A stretch of 64,000 nt of DNA from Saccharopolyspora_C sp047200635. Its GTDB lineage: Bacteria; Actinomycetota; Actinomycetes; Mycobacteriales; Pseudonocardiaceae. The stretch lies in assembly GCF_047200635.1 (NCBI RefSeq), contig NZ_JBJZOI010000005.1, positions 124,001 to 188,000 of the forward strand, read 5' to 3'. The notes under the pieces were generated by a model. It did no database searches and was not told the DNA's origin. It saw nothing but the letters and a program-made list of their open reading frames with translations. This document shows, one piece after another, positions 45,677 to 53,687 of this stretch; position 1 is the stretch's first letter, and the number at the start of each line of letters is the position of its first letter. Both the position numbers and the translations under genes were made by a program.

Positions 45677-45711
45677 ACTAGGAATCCTAGTAACGTTCCG
45701 TATTGGATCAA
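45677..45711 (-). promoter_or_regulatory. promoter with overlapping palindromic operator for the XRE/DUF397 operon
   Basis: The minus strand has TTGATC (45711-45706) and TAGGAT (45689-45684) with a 16-bp spacer, a near-consensus promoter. The -10 lies inside a perfect palindrome, ACTAGGA-A-TCCTAGT (45677-45691). The XRE regulator is the obvious candidate to bind. The same site lies 43 bp before the divergent zinc-finger-like gene and could control it too. Confidence 0.6.
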
Positions 45712-45733
45712 GTGCTAAGAGGGAGGGGCGAGC

Positions 45734-45958
45734 ATGTTGGCCGATGGGGCGAAGGTGGGGCGGTGGCAGCCGGTGAGCAGCGGTCGGCACGCCTTCGACC
45801 TGGCCGCGCGCTCGTCCGAACCGGGGGAGCTGGTGCGGGCGCTGTGCGGGATCCCGGTCTCCAGCGACGAGTTGCAGCGCGTCGCCGACGAGCTGGCCTG
45901 GATCGGCAAGGCGACCTGCATGGACTGCTGGCGCGTGCTCGCGAAGCGCACGCGCTGA
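45734..45958 (+). CDS. small zinc-finger-like protein, 74 residues
   Basis: A 74-residue protein with His19, Cys38, Cys62 and Cys65; TCMDCW is a zinc-knuckle motif. Proteins of this kind commonly sit beside XRE-DUF5753 genes in Pseudonocardiaceae. A strong ribosome site (GGGAGGGG) precedes the ATG. It is divergent from the XRE gene and shares the palindromic control region. Zn binding is inferred from residue spacing. Confidence 0.7.
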   Translation: MLADGAKVGRWQPVSSGRHAFDLAARSSEPGELVRALCGIPVSSDELQRVADELAWIGKATCMDCWRVLAKRTR

Positions 45959-46072
45959 TCCGAGACCCGGACCGGTCGCGGTGATCCCCGACCCGCGACC
46001 GGTTCGCCGGGTGGCCGGGCGGCCCCCTCCCCGACTCCGCCCGGTCACCCTCCCACCGCAGAGGAGATCGGC

Positions 46073-46297
46073 ATGGCCCCGCACGACACGCCCGCCCGCT
46101 GCTGGGCGGCCTTCGGGTACCAGAACCACCTGATCCCGGCCGTCGACGCCGACGAGATCGCGGGATGCTGCGGGGTCCTCGCCGACCGGGACGAACTCGT
46201 TCCGCGCGACGACCGCCCGACCTGCTCGGTGTGCGCCACCGTCGCCCGGACCGGCGAGCACAGCATCGTTACCTTCCCCGGAACGACTGGTTGTTAA
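46073..46297 (+). CDS. small CxxC protein, 74 residues
   Basis: A 74-residue protein with His19, Cys32, Cys33, Cys51 and Cys54 (TCSVCATV), the same length and residue order as the protein at 45734-45958 but little other similarity. GAGGAGATC lies just before the ATG. The final residues after CxxC do not look conserved and the stop may be displaced. Likely a divergent paralogue; function is unknown. Confidence 0.55.
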   Translation: MAPHDTPARCWAAFGYQNHLIPAVDADEIAGCCGVLADRDELVPRDDRPTCSVCATVARTGEHSIVTFPGTTGC

Positions 46298-46419
46298 TAG
46301 CCAAACGGGTGAGCTGCCGGTGCGCTGCCTTGACCACCAATTCCGGCATTCCCGCCCGGCAGCGCCCCGCCGCGTGCTGAGCTGATCGCTGACCCCACCC
46401 CCGAGATCCGGACGACGAG

Positions 46420-47727
46420 ATGACACCGCCCCGCCCACCGCACGGACACCCGCCCCACCAGTCCCGGCCGCCCGTCCAACCGCCCCCGCACTGGCAGCCG
46501 CCCCCGCACTGGCAGGCACCCCTGCCCCTCGCGCGGGAGCCACGCCGTTCCAGCAAGAAGCCGGTGGTCCTCTCCCTCGCGGTCGCCGCCGTCGTGGTGC
46601 TGCTGCTCGGCGTCGGGATGTTCGTCCTCGGCAACGAGGGCGGGACGAGCGGTGCCCAGGACGAGCGCGGGGCGGAGCGGTTCCTCCAGATGACCCCCGG
46701 CGGCCCGGCGGTGCGCTACGGCGACGCGGCCGCCTACGACGCCTGCGCGGTCCTGCCCCCGGACGCCCTGGAGCAGACCGGGCTGGAGATCTCACCGAAC
46801 CGGAACCTGGAGCACTCCTACACCAAGGAGGACGTGGCCCCGGACCAGGCGTTCACCGGGAACGAGATGAGCGGGTGCGATTACCTCGTCCAGTCCGCGA
46901 CCCGAGGGGCCGACAACGTCTCGCTGAAGCTCTACCAGCAGCCGCGCTCCCCGCGATCCGAGCTGGAGTGGATCGCCGGCCGCGCGGCCGACGCGGACGT
47001 CCCGGCCGAGATCCGCACGGACCGGGGAGTCCAGGTCGGCTACTGGCGTGATTCCGACCAGGAAGGCGGGTGGCTGATGACCGCCGTCCGCCCCGAGGCC
47101 GCCGTCCACGCGGTGATCACCCTGACCGATCCGGAGTACGGCGGGCGCCCCGCCGAGCAGGTCGTGCGAGACCTGAGCACGCGCCTCGTGGACGGGCTCG
47201 CGGCCGGGCCGAGCGCGCTGGAGATCGCCTACACCGGGCCGTACGCGGACACCCCGCACCCCTGCGACCTGCTGAACCCGGCCGCGCTGGAGGCGTCCTT
47301 CCCCGGAGAAGCGAGCGGTTGGGTGCGGGACACCTACCTGCCGGGCGAGTTGAGCATGGCCGGAACAGGTGGGTACCGGGTGGACACCGGCTGCTCCCGT
47401 TCGATCGCCGCCGAGAAAGACATCTACGGTCCGAGCCCGGACGGCATCAGGGCCTCGTTCATGCACTGGGACGCCCCGGAAGCCGGGCGCGAGCACCTGG
47501 CGACCATCTGCGGCCGCGCCACCTTCGGGAAGGAGCCCGTGCCCTCGGACGTGCGGATCGGAGACGGGGAAACCTGCCTCACCGACCTCATCGGGGACTG
47601 GCGGCTGGAGTTCCAGGCCGGCAAGACGACCGTCACCCTGAGCCCGACCCACGCGCCGCAGGACCCGCAGCAGGTCGCACGGCTGCTGGAACCCGCCGCG
47701 CAGGAGATCATCCGCAACCTGCCCTGA
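46420..47727 (+). CDS. proline-rich membrane-anchored protein with two DUF3558-like halves
   Basis: A 435-residue protein. Residues 1-45 are rich in Pro, His and Gln (including a repeated HWQPPP/HWQAP element). One transmembrane segment (about 47-70) leads outside. The outer region has two halves that each begin with a Cys-x-Leu-Leu/Pro-type segment (YDACAVLPPDALEQTG; HPCDLLNPAALEASF), resembling DUF3558. The family is not firmly recognised. It precedes, in opposite orientation, the PE/PPE-like cluster that also contains a DUF3558 lipoprotein. Confidence 0.65.
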   Translation: MTPPRPPHGHPPHQSRPPVQPPPHWQPPPHWQAPLPLAREPRRSSKKPVVLSLAVAAVVVLLLGVGMFVLGNEGGTSGAQDERGAERFLQMTPGGPAVRYGDAAAYDACAVLPPDALEQTGLEISPNRNLEHSYTKEDVAPDQAFTGNEMSGCDYLVQSATRGADNVSLKLYQQPRSPRSELEWIAGRAADADVPAEIRTDRGVQVGYWRDSDQEGGWLMTAVRPEAAVHAVITLTDPEYGGRPAEQVVRDLSTRLVDGLAAGPSALEIAYTGPYADTPHPCDLLNPAALEASFPGEASGWVRDTYLPGELSMAGTGGYRVDTGCSRSIAAEKDIYGPSPDGIRASFMHWDAPEAGREHLATICGRATFGKEPVPSDVRIGDGETCLTDLIGDWRLEFQAGKTTVTLSPTHAPQDPQQVARLLEPAAQEIIRNLP

Positions 47728-47734
47728 CGCGAAC

Positions 47735-47765
47735 CGGCCGCGCACCGGAATCCGGTGCGCGGCCG
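47735..47765. terminator. bidirectional terminator
   Basis: CGGCCGCGCACCGG and CCGGTGCGCGGCCG form a perfect 14-bp stem with a 3-base loop, 8 bp after the stop of the proline-rich protein gene and 23 bp from the stop of the PPE-like gene. Confidence 0.75.
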
Positions 47766-47788
47766 ATGTCAGCTCAGTCGGAGCCGGG

Positions 47789-49045
47789 TCACTCCCCGAA
47801 GACCGGGGGAGCGGTGCGCGGCATGTCGTTCAGCCACACGTCGTCCTGCTCCTCCAGCCAGCTCTCGTGCTCCTGGTCCTCGTCCCCGGCCTGGCCCTTG
47901 CGGCCCGCACCGGCACCGGCGCCACCCATCGCGCCCATGCCTCCGCGACCACCGACCCCGGCGCCCTTCGCGCCACCGGCCCCGGCACCGCCCGCGGCCC
48001 CGGAACCCGGAGTCCCGACGCCCGCGCGGCCGCCAGCGCCGGGCTTGTTCGCGGCACCCGCGCCCGCACCGGCACCGCCGAGGCCCGCGCGACCACCAGC
48101 ACCACCAGCGCGGCCACCGGCGCCACCCGCGGAACCGCCGGCGCCCACGCCCGGCATCATGCCGAGCCCGGCCCCACCGGCACCCGCGCCCGCACCGGCG
48201 CCACCAGCTCCGGCGCCGCCCGGGTTGAACGAGGGCATCGGCGAACCGGAACCGGGAGACCAGGCCGAACCGCTGCCGGACGGGGTGTCCGGGACGTTCG
48301 AGCCACCAGGACCGAACCCGGAACCGCTGCCCACGCCGCCGATCCCGCCGGTGCCACCGCCGATCGAACCCGGATTGCCGCCCGCTCCGACGCCCATCGG
48401 CGCGTTGATCGACCCGTTGCGGCCGAAGGAACCCTGGCCACCGTCACCGTTCTGCGTCGGCGGCGGATCGAACCGCGGCGGGTTCTGCACCTCGGGGCGG
48501 ATGGTGTTGTCGTAGGTGTCGTAGGTCTGCTTCGCCGCCCGCGCTGCCTCAGTGGCCTCCCGCTCCTGCTTCTGCAGGTCGGTCTCGCCACCGACGAGCC
48601 AGGCGCCACCCTTCTCCAGCAGGCTGTCCGTCGCGTCAACCGGCTTGGGCTCCGGCATCGAGTTCCGGACCGTGAGGAAGCCGTCGACCTGCCGGTCGAT
48701 CGACTCGCCCGCGCTCTGCGACGTCGCCTGGGCGTTGGTCAGGAAGCTCGTCATCGGCTTCGTCGAGTTGCCGAACTGCTCGGCGGCCTTGCCCTCCCAC
48801 GCCACGTTCGCGTCGCGGTTCGCCGTTTCGAGCAGCTCCAGGGCGTTCCCGAAACGGGTGCTGATCGCGCCCTTCAGGTCGTCAGAAGCCTTCGACATCT
48901 GCTCCGGGCCGGCGCCCTCGTGGATCTGCTTGTACTTCAAGGGGTGGTCGAACCCCACCTCTTGCATGATCTCGTCGACGTTGCCGCCGTCGATCGGCGT
49001 GACCAGCGCGGTGCCGATCACGACGGGGACCACGGGAATCACCAT
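47789..49045 (-). CDS. PPE/WXG100-like type VII secretion substrate, Gly/Ala-rich
   Basis: A 418-residue protein. The N-terminal 185 residues are helical with the WxG turn AWEGKAAEQFG near 83-93, as in PPE/WXG100-type proteins. A Gly/Ala/Ser-rich low-complexity tail of about 200 residues follows, then an acidic C-terminus (WLEEQDDVWLNDMP), a pattern I associate with Pseudonocardiaceae T7SS substrates. The gene is last in a minus-strand cluster with a DUF3558 lipoprotein, a PE-like protein and EspG. The tail is repetitive in DNA as well and could vary in length between strains. Confidence 0.75.
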   Translation of the reverse strand: MVIPVVPVVIGTALVTPIDGGNVDEIMQEVGFDHPLKYKQIHEGAGPEQMSKASDDLKGAISTRFGNALELLETANRDANVAWEGKAAEQFGNSTKPMTSFLTNAQATSQSAGESIDRQVDGFLTVRNSMPEPKPVDATDSLLEKGGAWLVGGETDLQKQEREATEAARAAKQTYDTYDNTIRPEVQNPPRFDPPPTQNGDGGQGSFGRNGSINAPMGVGAGGNPGSIGGGTGGIGGVGSGSGFGPGGSNVPDTPSGSGSAWSPGSGSPMPSFNPGGAGAGGAGAGAGAGGAGLGMMPGVGAGGSAGGAGGRAGGAGGRAGLGGAGAGAGAANKPGAGGRAGVGTPGSGAAGGAGAGGAKGAGVGGRGGMGAMGGAGAGAGRKGQAGDEDQEHESWLEEQDDVWLNDMPRTAPPVFGE

Positions 49046-49082
49046 TGCGGTTCCTCTCCTGAGTGTGAGAGCCGAGTCGGGC

Positions 49083-49652
49083 TCAGGCTGCCGGGATGTT
49101 CTTCACGGCCTCGGCGGCGATCTTGCTCGCGTAACCGCAGGCATCCTCCATCTCAGGAGTGCCGCCGGAGATCACCAGGTAGTAGACGTGCAGGCTCTGA
49201 GTATCCGAGACCCCGACCGCCAGGTTGCACAGGTTTTCGGAGAAGTTGACCTTCACTGCCGGATAACCCGCGACTTCGGTCGCCTCGAAGTTGTCGAAGT
49301 TGTCCCGACGCTCGTGAGCAGCAGTCATGCCTCCAGCGTTGGTGTTGACGTCGAGAGAGGTGTCGAACGCGCTGCTGCTGAATTCGCAGGCAGGCTCGTT
49401 GAACTCGCTCTGCCTCTGAGTCGGAGCGCCTTCCACCTGGAGCGCCGTGCGCTGTTCGGGCGTGAGCAACTGGCAGGCGTCGGTCACGCTTTTGAGATTC
49501 TTGGGGTTTTTCACCGCCAAGGCGGGGTCGACGTTCTCCGTGCTCGGCGAGGCCTGCGGAGGCGTCTGCTCTCCTCCACCGCCTACTGCGCACGAGGAGA
49601 TCGCGGTGAGCACGAGGAGGGATGCGGTGAGCGCGCTGGTGCGTCGAAGCAC
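49083..49652 (-). CDS. DUF3558 lipoprotein
   Basis: A 189-residue exported lipoprotein. The signal peptide ends in ISSC (about 18-21). The mature part has DACQLLTPEQRTAL, followed by ACEFSSSAF and NLCNLAVGVSD, the Cys-based pattern of DUF3558. The GTG at 49652 is the start. It lies between the PE-like (10 bp upstream) and PPE-like (37 bp downstream) genes, a frequent arrangement in Pseudonocardiaceae. Function is unknown; a role at the cell surface with the secreted pair is inferred. Confidence 0.82.
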   Translation of the reverse strand: MLRRTSALTASLLVLTAISSCAVGGGGEQTPPQASPSTENVDPALAVKNPKNLKSVTDACQLLTPEQRTALQVEGAPTQRQSEFNEPACEFSSSAFDTSLDVNTNAGGMTAAHERRDNFDNFEATEVAGYPAVKVNFSENLCNLAVGVSDTQSLHVYYLVISGGTPEMEDACGYASKIAAEAVKNIPAA

Positions 49653-49662
49653 GGAAATGTCC

Positions 49663-50016
49663 TTACGCCTGGTTCGGGGTGGCTGCGTCGTCGGCGGACC
49701 GGTAGTCCTGCTGGGCCGCCTTGAGCTGATCGATCTGAGACTGAATGTGATCGATGGCGCCGTTGACGACGTGGGTAATCCCGCCGTTGGAGTTACCCAT
49801 GAGCGATTTGATCGCCTGAGCCGCGCTTTCGCTGACCTCGTCGTCTCCAGGAGGCTTCAAGAAGCCGGAGGCGGAGACCGTGCGGAGGATGGAGCCGAGC
49901 TCTCCCAGCGCGTCCTCGTACTTCGCGATCATGCCCGGGATGGCGTCCGTGTCGACGGAGAACGACGCCCCCGACGTCACGCCGCCGTTGTTCACGGTGG
50001 TGTTGATGGTGGCCAT
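49663..50016 (-). CDS. PE-like type VII secretion protein
   Basis: A 117-residue helical protein. It matches PE domains in pattern: SFSVDTDAIPGMIAKYEDAL near the start, DDEVSESAAQAIKSLMG in the middle, and YRSAD near the end, which fits the YxxxD/E secretion signal. No signal peptide is present. It should pair with a PPE-like partner; the Gly/Ala-rich protein at 47789-49045 is the obvious candidate. The ATG at 50016 has a GGGGGT site about 8 bases upstream. Confidence 0.72.
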   Translation of the reverse strand: MATINTTVNNGGVTSGASFSVDTDAIPGMIAKYEDALGELGSILRTVSASGFLKPPGDDEVSESAAQAIKSLMGNSNGGITHVVNGAIDHIQSQIDQLKAAQQDYRSADDAATPNQA

Positions 50017-50166
50017 GCTGGTCTTACCCCCTAGTGTCACGTAGATCCGTGATCGGGCAGTAGCTTGCCAGATCACGGGCGTGCGGTGCACCGATACGAC
50101 GGCGTCCGGCCGCCGTTCGTTCCCGCTGGGCGGGCCGGATCACGCGATCGGCCCAGCAGCGGGAAG

Positions 50167-50958
50167 TCACCAGGCGGACCTGCGCTGCGCGGCGCCCGCG
50201 AGGTCGCCGAGGACGCGGCGGAAGGTGCCGACGTCGGCCCCGGCGATCATGCGCTGGGTGCCGGAGTTGTAGATGGAGACGCGGCCGCCCTCGACGTCGA
50301 CGACCTGCACGGTGTGGTCACCGCGGAACTCCTTGCGCTGCTGGTTCCACACCGTGACGCCGATCTGTCCCGCGCCGAGCTTGGTGCCGTCGAGCAGGTC
50401 GGTGGCCTTGCGGAAGCCCGCCACCTCCACGCCCCTGCTGCGCAGGCCGTGCTCCACGGCGCGCGGGTCGGTGATGCCCTTCTTCTCCACCTCGGCCATC
50501 ACCGCGCGCATCTCGCCCAGGTCGATGTTGACCGGCTTCATCTTCACCGGGGGATGCTCGGGCAGCACCGAGACCAGGGCGGGGACGGCGTCCTCCGAGC
50601 GGACGCGCTCCAGGACGAGGCGATCACCGTGCATCACGCTGCGGACCGCGACCTTCCCCGCCTGGGACACGACCGCGCGCAACTCGGTGCCCTTCTGCGC
50701 GGAGAAGCGCAGGTCGTACTCGACAGCAGGGGAGCCGTAGGCGCCGACGAGATCCCACACCTCGTCGCTGACGCGGTCGGCCCGATCGACGAGACCGCGA
50801 CCGCGGCAGCGATCGGCCGCCGCGTCCAGCTCGGCCCTGACGTTCCGCACCGGCGTGCCGTAGCGGCTGTACTGCAGGACCGGCGGTAACCGCTTCAAGC
50901 CTGCGTGTCCGGTGAGGACCAAGAATTCGAGGCGATCGACATCGAGCTTGGACGCCAC
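50167..50958 (-). CDS. EspG-family type VII secretion chaperone
   Basis: A 263-residue cytoplasmic protein of the EspG family, whose members bind PPE proteins and keep PE-PPE pairs soluble before export. Typical blocks are LDVDRLEFLVLTGH, YDLRFSAQKGTELRAVV, VSVLPEHPPVKMKPVNI and DHTVQVVDVEGGRVSIYNSG. The GTG at 50958 is preferred: GGGGAG lies 6 bases upstream, whereas the TTG at 50964 touches it. It is the first gene of the PE/PPE-like cluster. No core secretion ATPase or channel gene is in the window. Confidence 0.82.
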   Translation of the reverse strand: MASKLDVDRLEFLVLTGHAGLKRLPPVLQYSRYGTPVRNVRAELDAAADRCRGRGLVDRADRVSDEVWDLVGAYGSPAVEYDLRFSAQKGTELRAVVSQAGKVAVRSVMHGDRLVLERVRSEDAVPALVSVLPEHPPVKMKPVNIDLGEMRAVMAEVEKKGITDPRAVEHGLRSRGVEVAGFRKATDLLDGTKLGAGQIGVTVWNQQRKEFRGDHTVQVVDVEGGRVSIYNSGTQRMIAGADVGTFRRVLGDLAGAAQRRSAW

Positions 50959-51040
50959 GCGCAACTCCCCAGTTGTCGGTACTTCGCGAGCAGCAGACTA
51001 GCGAACGCACCAGAGCCACCAGGGAGCTTTCCCGCAACAC

Positions 51041-51346
51041 CTACCCGTCGAGGCCGGACAGGCCCTTCCACGCGCCTCGCGAGCCGCGCCGCGACGCCGA
51101 GCGCTGCCAGCGGAAGACCCCGTAGCCGGTGAGCCCGAGCAGCAGGCCCGCGACGCTCGTCCAGAACTCCACGCTCCCGGGCGCGGTGACCGCGAACAGC
51201 ACCACCCCGGCCAGCCACAATCCCGTCCCCGCCAGCAGCACCGGGGTCGGCTGGGCCAGCCTCCGCGGCAGCGCGGGCACGGTGCGTGCCGCCCCGGAGG
51301 GCGTCGTCGCTGGTGAGGAGGGGGTGCGTGCGCTGTCGTCGGCCAC
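51041..51346 (-). CDS. DUF2530 membrane protein
   Basis: A 101-residue protein with two hydrophobic segments (VLLAGTGLWLAGVVLFAV and SVEFWTSVAGLLLGLTGYGVF) and a basic tail, matching DUF2530. The GTG at 51346 gives MADDSART; longer upstream frames are not supported. It diverges from the NCS2 permease gene. Function is unknown. Confidence 0.78.
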   Translation of the reverse strand: MADDSARTPSSPATTPSGAARTVPALPRRLAQPTPVLLAGTGLWLAGVVLFAVTAPGSVEFWTSVAGLLLGLTGYGVFRWQRSASRRGSRGAWKGLSGLDG

Positions 51347-51389
51347 GTCCGGCAGGCTACCCGGGTAGTCGTCGGCAGGTGAGGTAGTG

Positions 51390-52988
51390 ATGGCGGACAG
51401 CAATCCGGAGGAGCCGAGCACCGGGGGCAACGCCGGGGAACGTTCCGGTGACGAGGGCGCCCGGCCGGTTGCGGGATCGAACCGCGCTCCCGAAGATCCA
51501 CGGATGAGCACAGGCGACGACACCGGAAGCTCCGCCGTCCGGCCGGGCGGCGCACTGGACCGCTTCTTCAAGATCTCCGAGCGCGGGTCCACGCTGAGCC
51601 GGGAACTGCGCGGCGGCCTGGTCACCTTCGTCACCGTCGCCTACATCATCGTGCTCAACCCGCTGATCCTCGGCAGCTTCTCCGCCGATTCGCCGACCGC
51701 GAAGCGGGACGTGCTGGGCGAGATCCTCACGGTGCCCCAGGTCGCGGCGAGCACCGCGCTCGTGGCGGGCGTCATGACCCTGCTGTTCGGGCTCGTCGCG
51801 AACTACCCGTTCGCCATCGCCGCCGGGCTCGGCATCAACACGCTGCTGGCCGTCACCATCGCCCAGCAGGTGAGCTGGGCCGAGGCGATGGGGCTCGTGG
51901 TCGTCGACGGGATCATCATCCTGATCCTGGTCGCCACCGGGTTCCGCACGGCCGTGTTCAACGCCGTGCCGCCCGCGCTGAAGGCGGCGATCGCCGTGGG
52001 CATCGGCCTGTTCATCAGCTTCGTCGGCCTGGTCGACGCCGGGTTCGTGCGCAGGTTGCCGGACGCGGCGAACACCACGGTGCCGGTGGGGCTGGGCATC
52101 GACGGCTCCATCGCGTCCTGGCCGACGGCCGTGTTCGCGTTCGGCCTGGTGCTCACCGCGGTCCTCGTGGCGCGGAAGGTGCGGGGCGGGATCCTCATCG
52201 CCATCGCCGCGAACACGGTCGTCGCGATCATCGTGGAGGCCCTGGTGCACGCGGGCCCGTCCGAGGGCACCGATCCGCGCGGCTGGAACCTCGGCTACCC
52301 GGCCCCGCCCTCGCAGATCTTCGGGCTGCCGGACCTGTCGCTGGTCGGGGAGATCTCCTTCGGCGCGTGGACGCGGCTGCCCGCGCTGGCCGCCGCGATG
52401 CTGGTGTTCACGCTGGTGCTGGCGAACTTCTTCGACGCGATGGGCACCATGACGGGGCTCGGCAAGGAAGCCGGGCTGGCCGACCGCGAGGGCAACCTGC
52501 CGGGCATCGGCAAGGCGCTCGCCGTGGAGGGCGTCGGCGCTGTGGCCGGCGGGCTGGGGTCCGCGAGCTCCAACACGGTGTTCGTCGAGTCCGCCTCCGG
52601 CATCGCCGAGGGCGCCCGCACCGGGCTGGCCAACGTGGTCACGGGGCTGCTGTTCCTCGCGGCCATGTTCCTCACCCCGCTCTACAGCGTGATCCCGGTG
52701 GAGGCCGCGGCCCCGGCGCTGGTCGTGGTCGGCGCGATGATGCTCGCGCAGATCAGGGACATCGACCTGTCCGACTTCACCGTGGCGCTGCCCGCGTTCC
52801 TCACGATCGTCGTCATGCCGTTCACCTACTCGATCGCCAACGGCATCGGGGTCGGCTTCATCGCCTACGTCGTGATGAAGGCCGCGACCGGGCAGGTCCG
52901 GAAGGTGCACCCGCTGATGTGGGTGGTCTCGGCGGCGTTCGTGCTCTACTTCGTCGCCGATCCGGTCTCCGCGCTGTTCGCGGGATGA
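51390..52988 (+). CDS. NCS2 family (AzgA-type) nucleobase permease
   Basis: A 532-residue transporter with about thirteen hydrophobic segments after a 60-residue polar tail. Characteristic blocks are GGLVTFVTVAYIIVLNP, NYPFAIAAGLGINTLLA, NFFDAMGTMTGLGKEAGL and GLGSASSNTVFVESASG, all from the purine-transporting AzgA branch. It probably imports hypoxanthine, adenine or guanine with protons. The ATG at 51390 has AGGTGAGG 5 bases upstream; an internal ATG at 51504 would remove the polar tail. Confidence 0.9.
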   Translation: MADSNPEEPSTGGNAGERSGDEGARPVAGSNRAPEDPRMSTGDDTGSSAVRPGGALDRFFKISERGSTLSRELRGGLVTFVTVAYIIVLNPLILGSFSADSPTAKRDVLGEILTVPQVAASTALVAGVMTLLFGLVANYPFAIAAGLGINTLLAVTIAQQVSWAEAMGLVVVDGIIILILVATGFRTAVFNAVPPALKAAIAVGIGLFISFVGLVDAGFVRRLPDAANTTVPVGLGIDGSIASWPTAVFAFGLVLTAVLVARKVRGGILIAIAANTVVAIIVEALVHAGPSEGTDPRGWNLGYPAPPSQIFGLPDLSLVGEISFGAWTRLPALAAAMLVFTLVLANFFDAMGTMTGLGKEAGLADREGNLPGIGKALAVEGVGAVAGGLGSASSNTVFVESASGIAEGARTGLANVVTGLLFLAAMFLTPLYSVIPVEAAAPALVVVGAMMLAQIRDIDLSDFTVALPAFLTIVVMPFTYSIANGIGVGFIAYVVMKAATGQVRKVHPLMWVVSAAFVLYFVADPVSALFAG

Positions 52989-53093
52989 CGATCAGGACAC
53001 ATCCCCCCACCTGGGACGATCAAGGCACCTCCGGTCGCCTAAGCTCCGCGCATCGCGCCCGACCACGGCGTGAATGTCCGCTTTGTCGTCAAA

Positions 53094-53108
53094 TAGTTTG
53101 GTAGACTA
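53094..53108. promoter_or_regulatory. imperfect palindrome and -10 at the MarR start
   Basis: TAGTTTGGTAGACTA is an imperfect inverted repeat. Its right half contains TAGACT (53102-53107), a good -10 hexamer ending 6 bp before the GTG start at 53114. The mRNA would thus be leaderless and the palindrome would place a MarR dimer on the promoter, giving autorepression. Confidence 0.5.
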
Positions 53109-53113
53109 ACGAC

Positions 53114-53548
53114 GTGTCCGAGATCGCTGACCGTGAGCGCACGTTGGCCAGTCGGCTGCGGATGGCCTCCGTCCGGCTCAACCGCAGGTTGCGGGCGCAG
53201 AGCACCGACTCCGTCGTCACGCTCTCCCAGCTGTCCGCGCTGTCCTGCCTGCACAAGGTGGGACCCATGACACCGGGCGGGCTCGCCGCGAAGGAAGGCG
53301 TGCAGCCGCCCTCGATGACCCGGGTCATCGCCGCCCTGGAAGGCCTCGGCCTGGTGGTGCGCACTCCGCACCCCACCGACGGGCGGCAGGCGGTCGTCGA
53401 CCTCACCGACGCGGGCCGGGCCCGCGTCGAGGAGGAGATCTCCGCCCGGGAGCGCTGGCTGGACGTCCAGCTGGCCGAACTCACCCAGGAGGAGCGCGCG
53501 GCGCTGAGCCGCGCCGCCGAGATCATGGAACGGATCTCGGAGCGCTAG
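53114..53548 (+). CDS. MarR family regulator
   Basis: A 144-residue winged-helix regulator (Rv0880 type). Recognition elements are TPGGLAAKEGVQPPSMTRVIAALEGLGLVVRTP, with the wing HPTDGRQAVVDLTDAG. It probably represses itself and the MFS gene that follows. The start is at a GTG only 6 bp from the -10 hexamer, with no room for a ribosome site, so translation of a leaderless mRNA is likely. Confidence 0.9.
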   Translation: MSEIADRERTLASRLRMASVRLNRRLRAQSTDSVVTLSQLSALSCLHKVGPMTPGGLAAKEGVQPPSMTRVIAALEGLGLVVRTPHPTDGRQAVVDLTDAGRARVEEEISARERWLDVQLAELTQEERAALSRAAEIMERISER

Positions 53549-53687
53549 GAGGGAGCTGAGCACGTCGGCGGCGTCAGGAGAATCGCTGCACCCGTCCGGG
53601 CCTGACCCGGAGGGTGCGAACCGCGCATCCAGCACCGGCGAGCTCAGCGGACCACCGGGTTCCCCCGAGCGGGACCCGGGCGGCGGC

